From Hirundichthys speculiger (taxonomy: Eukaryota; Chordata; Actinopteri; Beloniformes; Exocoetidae): DNA of 64,000 bases. The stretch lies in NCBI GenBank assembly GCA_018398805.1, contig JAGFBZ010000011.1, forward strand, positions 558,001-622,000, in the 5' to 3' direction. The translations under genes were made by a program, and so were the position numbers. The notes beneath the pieces were generated by a model. It was not told the origin of the DNA, did no database searches, and saw only the letters and a program-made list of their open reading frames with translations. Shown here piece after piece: positions 1 to 11,463 of the stretch (the stretch's first letter is position 1; every line of letters starts with the position of its first letter).

Positions 1-928
1 TTGCTTTGATGGAACCCAACCTAGTATAGATTTATAAATAAAAGCACGTCAGTGTTTTCATCTCTGAACAGACGGGGCAGTCCATCCAATATGAGCATAT
101 AGGACGCAGTGATGAGTGGAGGCTTTAAAATTTCTGATTCATCTCCACAGAATCCAAAGCAGAATCTTCAGGAGGTGCATTGATTTAAGTGACATCGGCA
201 TAGTCCAGCACAGACATAAAAGTAGCAGCAACAAGCCTCTTTTTTACTCTCGAAAGAAAGGCAAGGCTTAAGTCTAAAGTAAAAATCCAATTTCACCCAG
301 TTTGGAGTCTTTTTACCAGCTGCTGAAGATATGACACAAAGGAGAAAGAGTCGTCAATCAAAGGATACCTATACTGAGACACTGTGTTGATAACAGAAGA
401 GGTGGTGATTGACAAGAGATTTTTGGAGCTTGTTTTTGAATTTGAAAACAACATGAGATTTATTTTCTTAACATTTAAAATAAGATTGAGATTAAGAAAG
501 TAAGAGAGCCTGAACTGAGAGACAGTCAGGTTGGGTGTGGATGCTGAGATGTACATAATTCTGTCATCTGCATAGAAATTGAGTTTTACATTGTGAACAT
601 TGTGATGATTATCATTATTAAAGATTACAAACAGGTGTGAGAGACTTTTTGTCTGTCCACATAGAGATCTGTTTGAGAGAATGTTCAGACAGTCCAATGA
701 TAATGAGTTCTAGTTTAAGTGTGGTGTGATCAACAGTGTCAAATGCTTCAGGTAAGTCATTGAACAAAACTGGACAGTGTTGTCTCTTAAGAACTGATTC
801 AGTTTGATCATTTGATTATTTTAGAGCTTCCAAGTTTTTTGTGTTGTTCTCTGAAACCAGACTGAAAACTGGACAGGATATTGTTATCAGAAAAGAAGTC
901 TTGCAGTTGGTTGCTTACTAGGGTTTGA
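1..928 (-). mobile_element. LINE relic, CR1/L2-type reverse transcriptase (cut by window edge)
   Basis: Decayed non-LTR retrotransposon read on the minus strand. From about 922 downward the frames give a 'FQSGFR' segment and an 'AFDTVDH' block. At 690-293 follows the catalytic 'YADD' box in 'FYADDRIMYISAS', and then 'VLDYADV', 'HHCVLYAHIGW' and 'FIYKSILG'. This is the order of RT motifs and post-RT thumb in CR1/L2/Rex-type fish LINEs. Frame changes and stops break it, and the 'GVPQGS' block between 'AFDTVDH' and 'YADD' is missing. The 134-codon open stretch at 293-697 is a remnant of it, not a host gene. The element continues past position 1. Confidence 0.85.
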
Positions 929-1186
929 AGGGACTTGAAGGACAGACGGCTTGGAGATGGGTGGACAGTTATTTAGATACGTGGGATCGGATCGAGATGG
1001 GAATGAAGGCTGATTTCCAAAATGATGTAATTTCATTACTGTCAAGAGAAAGATTTAAAAATATCTGTCAGAAACTGGGCAGAAACTTTAAAAAGAAAGT
1101 CCCCAAGTTATCAGAACCTGCCCTTTTTGAAGCAACTAAATGTTTGAAGCTGAAAAACTAAAAGAATGACCAGATAGAAAGTCATC
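929..1186. other. Unassigned, short plus-strand open frame
   Basis: A 78-codon open frame runs on the plus strand to a stop near 1161, ending in a lysine-rich peptide. No ATG opens it, no splice context stands out and I recognise no domain. It may belong to the adjacent retroelement debris. Confidence 0.3.
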
Positions 1187-1955
1187 TGCGTTGCCCGGAC
1201 GACGCCTGGCATGGAAGCTACTTGCTGCTGCTCCGGGGGACTCATCCCTGTGACGCTGGACGCTCCAGTTTGAGCCTGGTGTGTGGTGATTTTGAAGTCG
1301 GATGTCGACATGCTGTCTGCCGGTGTGGACCGGTCCTCTCGCGGCTGGTGGAGACGTGCCGCCGTGGACATGGACGGTGTAGCTGGTGGCCGGTTCGTTG
1401 AACTGCTACCTGTGGCAACCACCGCCACTGGATCCGGGCTGCAGCGTCGACTGAACCGGGACAGGAGCCCCCGACGTGGCAGCGGCAGCATGCTGCCCCT
1501 GTCCAGCAGTCTACACGCCGGGTGGGTCAGCTGACCTGTCAGTGGCCGTCTGAGGACCTGGTGGGCACGGCACCGCCAGGGGTGACGCAACCGGTCCAGA
1601 TGATGAACCGGGCTCTGGGACAGTCGGCTCCATCGCTCGCCGGACTGAGGGAGCTCGGTCTTCCCAGAGGAGACAGTTTGGTTCATTGGAGTTTGGTACA
1701 TCGGTGTTTCCTCCTCTGATCTGTGATATCTCATTTGATTCACCATTGTGGAGATATACTGGTTTTAATGGCTGTTAACAGGTTTTAACGGCTGTTAACT
1801 GGAGTTAACACTCGGACCACAGGACCGGGACAAAAAAAAGGAGTGCTGGACGTCGGCAGTTCCTCAAGTACACCAGACTGCAGCGTCTGGTGACTTGAAT
1901 TTCCCCTTCAGGGGATCAATAAAGTATATTTGTATTTGTATTTGTATCTGACTGG
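1187..1955 (+). mobile_element. GC-rich retroelement 3' end with (TATTTG)n tail
   Basis: A sharply GC-richer block in AT-rich surroundings. It ends in 'ggggatcaataaagtat' followed by tandem ATTTGT units (about 1926-1947). Teleost non-LTR elements often end with this layout: a short 'ggggatcaataaagta' box next to a short tandem tail. Open frames on both strands (1111-1746 minus, 1283-1534 plus) have low-complexity composition, match no domain I know and look like by-products of GC content. No clear target duplication was found, so the 5' boundary is approximate. Confidence 0.55.
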
Positions 1956-2548
1956 ACAGTGAGAAGGTTGTAGGAGATCACATTAAGTGACTTCAATAGA
2001 TGAGGTGTTCAGTGTGCATCTCTGTCCAATCAGAAATGATGCTTGGTTCTCTTCACAAAGGAGCAACTAACTTTTTGCAATTTGAGTTAGGAAATGTTTT
2101 GCTTTCACTTTTCTGATTGCTACGGTGCAAATGTTGCAGAGTCGTCTAAACTCAAGCCAGTCTGAAATTTAAATCTATTTTTCAGGCTTTTGCTCATACA
2201 AGCTTACAGTCATGGAGCAGTCTGAACAAGTCAGATGCAAACCATGCATTGTCAAGTCCTTTGCCATTTATTTATGAACAACTGACAAGGCACATATAAG
2301 AAGATTCTGAGGATGTGGTGAAAATAATCAGGGCTTGTGTCTTTTACTACCTTTTTTTTTGTTTCATCTATCAACTTTAACAGAGTTGAGATCCAGAACC
2401 ACCTGGTTGAAGCAGAACAAACGATTCACACATCAACAATGAAAGTAACTCATAGAGCTACAACAGAAATCATGGCAGAAGTGACCAACCAACTGACAAG
2501 AACAAACCGTAGAATATAGAGACTGAACAAGGGTAACCGCCACTAAAT
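1956..2548. other. Unassigned intronic sequence
   Basis: AT-rich DNA with a T-run near 2350. I see no coding, RNA or repeat signature. Confidence 0.4.
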
Positions 2549-2757
2549 GAATTGGTCTGAATATAGGAATGATGTGATTTTGATTCTAGAAATCATTTTT
2601 CTCAAAAAATGGGAGGTCGTCTTATAATCAGAAAGAGGTACTAACTATGACTTAATGGAAGACCTTATTGTCTTCATGATACTTTTATTTTTCCAAAATT
2701 ATATTTGAAAAATAGGGGTCATCTTAGAATCAGAGTCATCCTATATTCGTACCAATA
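2549..2757. mobile_element. Small MITE with imperfect terminal inverted repeats
   Basis: The left end reads ATTGGTCTGAATATAGGA. The right end, reverse-complemented, reads ATTGGTACGAATATAGGA. The arms differ at only two positions and face each other about 200 bases apart. Inner parts also mirror each other ('ggtcgtcttataatcag' and 'ggtcatcttagaatcag'). No coding capacity is left. The superfamily is unresolved because no target duplication is clear. Confidence 0.5.
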
Positions 2758-5724
2758 TGGTAAATCTTAAACACTACTGTAAAAGTGACTAAAACTCCAC
2801 ACCTTTAGGGGAACTACTGAGCTAAAAATCTGCAACAGTTCCTTTGTGCTGCTTTAAGGTTTAGGCTCTAAAACTGCTTGAATAGCTTTAAGAAAGATTG
2901 TAGTTTGGATTAGAAATAAACTGCCTCACAATGTTAATCCATTGTTGGAGAAAAAAACAAACTAGTCCAACCGAAGAATAATTAACTTTAAATTGGTGAG
3001 ACTGACACATTTGAATGAAGAACCATTGGAAACTGGAAGATGAATATCCTGATATGTGCTGTTTTCTTTTCTTTTTTTTTTTGATAAACACACTATTCCA
3101 AACCTAGGTATGGAATACTATCCAATCTGAAAAAATAATGTAAATGTTTGCCTCAATTATGTCAGTCATTTAATTCCAGCCACATTATTTCCCCTAAAGC
3201 TAGAAAAGTAATAGTTTCTTCTCAAGTGTGATGAGTGTCTCCTGAGGAGCTGATCAAGGTTAGCTGATAAAGAATGAATAACACTGGCTCTGTTGAAACA
3301 TTTTTCATATATCTTGCATTACTACACTGTGCTACAAAACTTTTTTTTTTTTTATTATTTCTAGACTTCTGCTTCCTCTACTTTTGTTCAATCCATCATA
3401 ACTGACAGTATAGTGGCAAATCTTTATTACTTTATTACAGGGCAGTGGTGATAAAGGATGTATAACAGATCTTCATATCAATATCCTCAGTGGGCAGTAG
3501 TTAATATTCAAAATGCACCTTAAGTTGATGGCTAACTGATAGTGAAATGTTTGTGCAAAGCTTCCTGTCTCAATGAAGACTTTGACAAACGCTATTGTAC
3601 AAGAGCCCAGGATATTAGCTGTCGGTTTCATACAGCTCTCCTGGTGATAGATATATCTTGGCTGACAGCTCGGTCTGCCAGTGATATTTTAGATTGCCTT
3701 GGGTACAATACACTGCCAGGTCCAACAAAGTTATAATTCAGCAGATCAGTAATTTGGGTGGCAGAACAGGCTTTGAGTCCGGTGTGGACAGATGAAAGAT
3801 GAAGTGCATTGATTTGATATGGCTTGAGGGGCGGTTCCTGGTGGTACTGTGAATTTTAACTAGACCACTGCTCACACTGAATTTAATACAATGCATGAAA
3901 GCAAGACCTGTGGTTTGCAAAGTCAGCAGCAGTTGACTGTTCAGATGGACATCCAACACTACTTTGTATTGATTCTTTTATGGTGGGCAAGGAAAGCATG
4001 GGCTTAAAGGTCTCCTGGTGAGGGAAATCTCTCCAAAGTCCACTCTCTGTAGAACTGGAAGTTGTAATCAATGGACTGTTGCAGTTAGAACACTGTGAGA
4101 TGCAGTAGATGGTTATTTTCACATCCGGCCACATCTCTTCCTCCGGCACATTTAAGTAGTTGCTGGTCCTGTGAGGCTGGAAGCATCAATGTTAAGACAT
4201 GCAGAAACAGGAGGTTGTAAATAACAAATCATAAATGAGTGTAATTCTGTGTCATGTGATCTCTGATTTCCATGTAAGAAAAAGAAACACAGACCACAAG
4301 GCATTCCTTTAAGTAGTCTGTGTAAATTATATTTTTGACAGCTGATAAGCAGATGTAGAAATGTAAGTTTTAGATATTCCTGTGTTTATTTGAATACATT
4401 TTTGATTTTACCCTGTAAATTGGCATGCAACATGGTAAAAAAAAAAAACGATATGTTTAAGCTTTGAGCCTCTCATGCAGGGCTGTAAACTCTGCTGTGT
4501 AAACACCAAACACACCAGATCAAACAGAAAATGCGCCATCGGTCCAAATTTACCAGCTGTGTGTTGATTTGTGCCAAGAGGTCATGTAAGGTTAATTTAT
4601 ATTTGCAAAGTTTCTACTTGAGTCCTGACTTTTAATAACTATCAAGAAGTCCATAGTTCAAAGAAAGAAAGAAAAAAATCTCTTTGTGAAAGATAGACCA
4701 CCTGTGAAATTAATCTCGACACCATAAAATTATCCCCAACGTCATATTAACTCCACCTACTTAGACGGCAGCCATGAGACCCAGAGGAGAACAAAGACTT
4801 GCTGTTTAAACATTGACTCAATTTAGACACTGAACAACTGACTGGAGTTGAAAGTTAAAAGAACATTAGACCTGCCTTGCCAGATGGTTCCCCAGTGTGT
4901 GACATTTAAATACAATAAAATGTTAATGATTCTGTAGAATAGACTTTGTAAACCACAACAGAATTATTCTACTTTGATTGCGAAAAAGGCTCCACTTAAA
5001 AACGCTCTGGGTCTGTCAGATCACACAGCCTAAATCTTCTGTTTTCTGTGTGCTCTGGTGAGCAGCCTCCTCTCTGCTCTCTCCCCTTTTATCGGTTACC
5101 TTCCTAAACCAATCAGACAGGTCAGATGCCACAGAGACAGCCGGAGAAAATGCTGGTTTAGACTCTGAATCTTCCAGGTCATAATGTGACTTCGTTAGCT
5201 GAAACTGTTGAACTGACAAAGCCTTCTGGATGGAAGGTGAAACATCTTTAAGAAGAAAGAAAAAGAAGTCCAGTTTCTTTGAATTAAACTTTTGACAGTT
5301 ACAGTTGGAGATGTTTCTTTTTTAAATAATCGCATCTAAAGAGGGGGGTGGGGGGCTGACCCCACAATAGGAAAGATGAATGGGCAGGGTTGATCTAACA
5401 GGGCTAATCTGCATATGTAATTAACACTTAGATAAATATAAACTCATTCTAAGAAAAAAAAATCTGTTAATCTCTCCTAGTATGACTTGTCTTTCAGAAT
5501 GTAAACTTATTGCTTAATTAATTATGCACCTCTCAGAATGACAGTGAGATGCCTGCAAACTGGGTAAATGATGGTTTAAGATAATTTTGAACCTTTTGAA
5601 AGTCAGGGACAGTATAATATATGCTGTTTAATACACGTCTGTTCCAACATTTCAGGTCTGCGACACATACCCAGACATTGTTGGGACAAAGGGACTTTTA
5701 TGCAACATCTTTCTGATTTGATTT
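2758..5724. other. Unassigned intronic sequence with a possible repeat near 5010-5310
   Basis: No host exon was recognised. Homopolymer runs occur at 3065, 3340 and 4440. The stretch 5010-5310 ('ggatggaaggtgaaacatc...agaagtccagtttc') resembles a short repeat I associate with fish genomes, and the 67-codon minus frame across it (5016-5219) looks accidental. Other open frames here (3542-3736, 3738-3959, 3883-4149) show no domain or splice context. Confidence 0.35.
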
Positions 5725-7216
5725 TCAGTGTTTTATATAAACATGTATTTATTGAGTTTTAACAGTTTACAAGAAAGGAGATCACATTTTAATACATTCA
5801 ACAGGACTTATGTTTATATAACTATAAAATATTCCACTCCCCAAAGGTAACTAAAAACAATAAAAAAAAAAAAAAACAAACAAAAACAGAATAAAGACAA
5901 CCCATGGTCACCCACAGCTTAGCTTCTGCAGTTTAGATATCAGCTATTCCAGATCTCTTTGAATTTGGGTGATTTCTTTTTTATTGTTTATGTTAACTTT
6001 TCAAGGATCAGGCATGAGGATAGTTCTTTCAGCCAGCGACCAACAGAAGGTCTCTGAACATCTTTCCAGCATTGAGAAATCAAACGTCTAGCCTGTACTA
6101 AACATAAGTCGGTTATTTTCTTCTCTTTGCTGTTGAGCAAAGTCTTTTGGATATAAATTCATACAAAATGCAGAGCAGTCTGGTACTGGATTCCGGGTCA
6201 TCTGAAAAATGAATTTTATAACTTCTTTTCAGAACTTTTGTATCTCACAACAGTCCTTCAGACAGTGAAATAACTTCCCCCTTTCAACCTTGCATTTAAC
6301 ACAGATATCAGGAATATTTGGATTCATTTTATTCAGTCTGTCTGGAGTTATACAAGTTCTCATAATCCATTTATACTGAATCAGTCTGAGATGGGTTTTT
6401 ATTGTTAGAAGTTGAGCTTTTGAGCATACCTCTCTCCAGTCCTCTTTTGAAATATCTTTTTGCAAATCAGTTATCCACTGAATTTTCCTATGTTCAATAG
6501 ACTTTATGATTTTTCTCCAGTATTTTGTAGAGTAGGGATATCTAACCCTGTCAGTTATCCCTATGTCAGTGTGTTCGAGGGATATCATATTCATATCTGA
6601 TTTGCCTTCCTTGTAAAGATCCATAACTTTACAAATATCCTTTGTTGCCCACATTTTAAAAAGTCTTTTCTGCCGGGGGAGAAGTTATCATTCCCCTATA
6701 TTGGTGAAAAGCCTGAAAATAAAGTAGATTTGCCAAGAAATGGCCGTTCATTATGTCAGGCATTAACTGTGTTTCTCACATTATCAGTGTTGTTCAGTTT
6801 TTTGACACATGTAGAGTATAAATAAGTGTCAAGTCGCAGGTCTTTAGTGCAAATATTTTCAGTTTGAGCCCAAGGTAAGTAAGGTTGAGGCGAAAACGAG
6901 TGCATAGGCCTAATTTGAGCAGCCCAGAAATATCATTTTAAATTGGGTAACTGTAACCCCCCGCTCTCAAATGGGAGGTAAAGAAGTGACAGTCTTAACA
7001 TTAGCTTTCTGTTATTCCAAATAAAGTTTGTAAATAATTGATTCATTTATGAAAAAAAAAATGCGGTGATAGAGATAAAGGGACCGACTGACACAAATAT
7101 AAAAATTTTGGTAGAATATTCATCTTGATCATATTTATACATCCTAATAGAGAGACTGGCATTAATGACCAGAGGAAATCACAGGATCATAATTACAGGA
7201 CACTAAATCTTTAAGA
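5725..7216 (-). mobile_element. L1/Tx1-type LINE relic, C-terminal half of ORF2 and 3' UTR
   Basis: On the minus strand from about 7170 downward one reads 'NMIKMNILPKFLYLCQSVPL', then 'FIWNNRK', 'GGLQLPN' and 'YFWAAQI'. A 141-codon open stretch follows at 6654-6229, containing 'QYKWIMRTCITPDRLNKM' and a CxxC...H...C cluster (DICVKCKVE..LFHCLKDC). Below that come 'DLCLVQARRLISQCWKDVQR' and 'SVGRWLKELSSC'. This is the order of the ORF2 region after the RT in L1/Tx1-like fish LINEs. Stops and at least two frameshifts show it is dead. An AATAAA-type box on the minus strand near 5760 fits an L1-like 3' end. Confidence 0.85.
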
Positions 7217-7353
7217 TTGTCAGTGTTTTTATTTTCTCACAACAAGCAATTTGATAGCCTTCCTCCATGCTATTACAGTAGCTCAGAAGGGACAAACCAA
7301 ACACTTGTTGCTTTTTTCACTTCCATTGTAGCTCGTTCTAAAACCTTGCAAGG

Positions 7354-8185
7354 CAGTGACGTGCGGTCAGGTGAGGCAGGGGAGGCCGTGCCTCACCTGC
7401 CATCATGGAAAGAAAGAAATGAAAAAATATATATATATTTTATATTTATCAATTGATTTGTACTATAAAGTAATTTTCCATTTAACTTCACCATTTTTAG
7501 ATTATTTTTTATTCAAAATCGCCGAATTTTCACATTTACCATTCAAATAGTGAGAAGATGCGGGCGGTGAGGCAACACCCCGCTGAGCCTCACCATGGAT
7601 TGCACAATGACTCGGCTAACTGCTGCCATGCTATGTAGTGAGACCAGATCGCCGTCTCTTTGTATGTCACTATTAAAATGTTCTAACACGTTTGCTATAT
7701 GAAATAAGTTTCCATAGTATAGCTGATTTATATAATGAACAGCAACTATATGTGTGTAATGTGTTTCTTGTGCCGGCGCGATTATAAAACGGCTGAGAAG
7801 AGGCACGGGGTGAGGCACGCACTTCTCCTGCCTCACGTTAGGGGGCACTAGTGAGCACAGGGATTCTTCTTGCGACACATTGGCTGCAGAATAAGTGACA
7901 GCAAGCACCGTCACTTATTCTGCAGAAGGAGCGGCACATGGACTTAATTTATAAGTAAAGGTAAGACCATAATAACTTTTTTTTTAAGTAAATGTGCTTT
8001 TTTGTGCGCTACAGTTTGTATGTGTAAAGCATTTATATGTGAATGACGCTAGAAGGTTTTAAACATAAACAGTTAACTGCTGCCAATCAAATGGTGAATA
8101 AGTTGTTCTGGAGGGTTCATATGCTTGTAAATCTGACTGATGAAGTCAGTGCCTCACCAGCCATGAATCTCACCGCACGTCACTG
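7354..8185. mobile_element. Non-autonomous hAT element, 832 bp, intact ends and TSD
   Basis: Perfect 14-bp terminal inverted repeats CAGTGACGTGCGGT lie at 7354-7367 and 8172-8185. They are flanked by the perfect 8-bp direct repeat TTGCAAGG at 7346-7353 and 8186-8193. An 8-bp duplication and CAGTG ends are the hAT signature. No transposase remains. The 123-codon minus frame at 7543-7914 has no motif I recognise. Positions 7884-7925 form a perfect 16-bp inverted repeat with a 10-base spacer. Confidence 0.88.
7884..7925. repeat. Perfect 16-bp inverted repeat inside the hAT element
   Basis: Arms CTGCAGAATAAGTGAC (7884-7899) and its exact complement (7910-7925) are separated by AGCAAGCACC. It would form a strong hairpin in single-stranded DNA or RNA. 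Confidence 0.9.
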
Positions 8186-8440
8186 TTGCAAGGGTGGGGT
8201 GAGGTGTGGGGGTATTCAGCTGATTGTAATTCACAGTTTAAAGTAATACAATGACTTTTGATGTAGACTTTTGAATAAGATGTATTTCCACTCATCCACA
8301 ACTTTCATTCATTTAAATACAGTTGGGTAATCTGAAAGGAAAAGCACAAAATTTTACAGATTTGCCTTAGTGGGTTTTGGGATGTGAAAATTAGAGAGTT
8401 GTGAGTTTAGGTAGTGATATTGTAAAGTTACTGTTGAATC

Positions 8441-9061
8441 TAGGGATGCACATGGTTAACCGTTTAACCGTTAACCGATAACAGTAACTCTAACAGATTA
8501 ATACTAACGGTAAATTTTGTTTTTAAGCTACGTAATTCAATCAACTCATGGGGGCGTGTCGACAGGTGCAACAGGCCTCTGATTGGTCAATTCTACATCC
8601 GCGTAGAAAAGAGCACGTCCTCGAAAAAATGAGGAAGTACCCACATCTGTACGATTCTCGTTCTCCACACTACAAAGACAGCACATATTCTAGTAATTCA
8701 TGGAGGGAGATTGCGATGAATGTGGGTCTGGATACGGCCGAGACGGTGAGGAAGTGGAAAAATGCAAGAGATAAGTTTAGTAAGTTTAGCTAGTTCGTGA
8801 TTGTCGCTCTTGCGTTGTGGCGTGGAATAACATAGCGGAGACCGCACTAGTATAAATCAAAAGTGACGGCAGCATCTCTGCGACAAGCTGACGGTGACAC
8901 ATTGCCGAGAGAGTATACACGGGGAAGTGTCCGCATGCGTCCACAACAACATCGCGCAACATCGTGGCAGCCAACCCTCCCGGACTTATCGGTTAACGGT
9001 TATTAACCGTTAAAGGGCGTCGGTTAATGGTCATAAAAAAAATCCAAAATGTGCATCCCTA
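8441..9061. mobile_element. hAT element with TAGGGATGCAC ends carrying a MADF module
   Basis: The left end is TAGGGATGCACATGG and the reverse-complemented right end is TAGGGATGCACATTT, an 11+ bp inverted repeat. It is flanked by the perfect 8-bp duplication GTTGAATC (8433-8440 and 9062-9069). The ends contain clustered 'GTTAACCG' words. At 621 bp it cannot code for a transposase. It holds a MADF-domain frame (8548-8793), and positions about 8570-8905 match the minus strand of a second hAT element at 57842-58130. Confidence 0.87.
8548..8793 (+). CDS. MADF (Myb/SANT-like) domain frame within a hAT element
   Basis: An 81-codon open frame. Residues from about 21 on read KEHVLEKMRKYPHLYD, then HYKDSTYSSNSWREIA and AETVRKWKNARDKF. 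The ordered 'YPxLYD', 'YKD', 'W..IA' and 'W...RD.F' positions are those of the MADF DNA-binding fold, found in transposon accessory proteins and in domesticated regulators. The frame stops right after the domain. The start is uncertain: the ATG at 8548 is simply the first available, and the sequence just before the domain contains an inverted CCAAT box (gattggtca) that looks more like promoter than coding. It is most likely an element-encoded fragment, not a host gene. Confidence 0.5.
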   Translation: MGACRQVQQASDWSILHPRRKEHVLEKMRKYPHLYDSRSPHYKDSTYSSNSWREIAMNVGLDTAETVRKWKNARDKFSKFS

Positions 9062-9069
9062 GTTGAATC

Positions 9070-10256
9070 TATCCTTGTCCTCCATATGGTTTGACAACTA
9101 CAACTGCTTGTGGATATTTTGTGGAAAACGTGTTTTAATAATTCCCGCAGTTTTAACTATGAAATTCCACAAATACTTTTTTAAGTTATGCTCAACAAGG
9201 GATTAATCTCAGCTCTGTTAGCTGCACCACTGTTAACTCAATGACAGTCAGAGGACCCTATAAAAAAATCTGTTCAGACATCCTTCTTTGTTATGTCCAG
9301 TTCTCAGATGGCCCAGACAAAATTGCATTTCTGCAGGCAGTACCTCCTTTGTGGTGGCCGTGGCTGGGGAAAGATTTCATGACAGCCAGGCAATCAGAAC
9401 CACAGTTCTCTCCCTCCGTCCTAGATAGTTTCAATGAGCATGTTAATATCTTTTAGAGGAGTTCAGGAGCTTCACTGATTGAACAGCTTAGCTGATTGAA
9501 CTATGGGAAAGTCTGATGTGATCAGGCTGTATAGAGCACTAGAAAACATGGGTAAAATGAAGAGGATAAAAGAATATTTAAAATACCGTAAAAAAAAAAA
9601 AAAAAAGAAAAGTGTAATATCAGCAACAGGAAAAATCTGAGGTCAAAATCAAGGGAAAAACCCTAAAAAAGGGATGAAAGAATGAAAAGATATGATGGCA
9701 GATAAACTGACACAACTTAGAATAAAAGGAGTTGGAAAAAAAAAGTGTAACCCTGAGTTAGGAAGGACAGATCTGATGCAGAGCACGTAGAGGATCTTGT
9801 CGGGAATAACTAATGGGGTGAGCTGCATACTGCAGCTCAGAGAGTTGTCCCTTTCCCCACTTGTATGAGACCAGCCCCTCGTGAGCTGAAGTAAGACATC
9901 AAGCCAGAATGCAGAAAAACAGAACACCATGTCTTTATTTAGAGGATGAGGCAGACAACATCCTGACTGCAGACGAAAACAGGGAACAACAGAGGCGCTG
10001 AGGCCTAGAGCTGGGGTAGGGGGCGAACTAGTGAAAGGGTTAAAAGTGCAGTTATGGAATATGAGGAGCTGTAGGAGTTGGACCGACAACAAAAAAAACA
10101 AAAGAAAAAACAAACTGACGAGAAAGCAAATATCTGTTTCGATTTGTTGATCTATAGGTCAAATAAGAGTTTATTTAATGGATTAAGTTGTGGACTGCAA
10201 CTGAAAACCCCACCAAAAGCATCCTCAAATTTTGTTTGTAACAAAATATATACACA
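9070..10256. other. Unassigned intronic sequence
   Basis: Poly(A) runs at about 9590 and 10090. A 154-codon minus frame (9649-10113) is F/L/S-rich because of A-rich plus-strand DNA. It shows no domain and no splice context. Confidence 0.4.
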
Positions 10257-10258
10257 TA

Positions 10259-11459
10259 CAGTTGTGTTCAAAATAATATCAGTGTGTTTGAATAGAAAAT
10301 AAGTGAGTGAAGCTCTAAATCCTTAAAATAGCTTTTATTTCCAAACACACAGATGCACCAGGAACACTGCACAAATCAAACTATGAAGAAAAATTGTTCA
10401 GATTTGTTACTGTTTACAGAAACAACATTTCTGTTGTTATCCCACAAGTTTTCTATTGGCTCGAGGTCCAGGGATTGGGGTGATCACGTTATTCTGGTTT
10501 ATCTGGAACCTAGATGCTGCTGCTCACTGGGCTTTTTGGGGTCATCGTCTTGTTGAAACATCCATTTCAAGGGCATTTCCTCTTCAGCATAGGACAACAT
10601 GACCCCTTAAAGTATTTCGATGTATTTGAACTGATCCATGATCCCTGGTCTGTGATTAAAAAGGCCCAACACCACATTATGAGAAACATCCCCGTATCAT
10701 GATACTTGCACCACCATGCTCTACAGTATACTGTGGCTTGGATTCAGTGTCTGGTAGAGTCTGTGCCCCCCTAGATCTTAAAAGAACAATTCTTCGCTCA
10801 TCAGTCCACAAATTGTTGCTCCAATTCTCTTTGGGACAGTCATTGTGTTTTTTTTGACAACGGGACTTTGTGGGGGCTTCTTACCGATAGCTTGGCTTCA
10901 CATATTCATCTTCTAATTGTTCCAGTGCTGACAGGTAAATCTTCTTTGACCAGGAGCTGATCACTGTCTATTCCTCCATCCATCTTCTTCTACGTCATTC
11001 TGGGTTTGGTTGCTGTTTTAGAGCATCTGAGATCATTTTAACTTAGCAGCCTATTATTTTCTGCACTTCTTTGTATCTTTTCATTGTTCTTTTGCACAGT
11101 GTCTGGAATCACCCATTTTAATCACATTTTCAGAGTTGTACACTATAACCAGCATTTACAACATTTGTTTCCTTCATCCTTAAATAAGGGTCACCTGTTT
11201 AACACCTGTTTTTTCACAGAACCAATGACCCCACTAACTAAACTCCACCTAACTATTTTTTAACAGCCTTATGTTCCTTTTTCTTCACATTCTGTGAACA
11301 GTAAATACTAACAAATTCATAAATGTCCATGTCTTTTTTTGGCAACATAATGTGCAGTGTTTCCAGTGCATTTGCAAGCATAGAAATGAAACCTGTTAAA
11401 AGGATTTTAGACTTTTAAACATGTTTTTATCACACTGCTATTATTTTTGAACACATCTG
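10259..11459 (-). mobile_element. Tc1/mariner relic with terminal inverted repeats and TA duplication
   Basis: The ends CAGTTGTGTTCAAAATAAT and, reverse-complemented, CAGATGTGTTCAAAAATAAT are flanked by TA at 10257-10258 and 11460-11461. The minus strand carries transposase debris. Around 10820-10690 it reads 'LWTDERR' and 'TVEHGGASIMIRGCFS', and around 10560-10450 'FQQDDDPKKP' and 'SLDLEPIENLW'. These are the DDE-region motifs of Tc1-like transposases. Stops and frameshifts throughout mean it cannot move itself. Confidence 0.85.
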
Positions 11460-11463
11460 TATA

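Noticed and set aside
1111..1746. 211-codon minus-strand frame
   Set aside because: GC-rich, low-complexity composition inside a probable retroelement end on the opposite strand. No domain or splice support.
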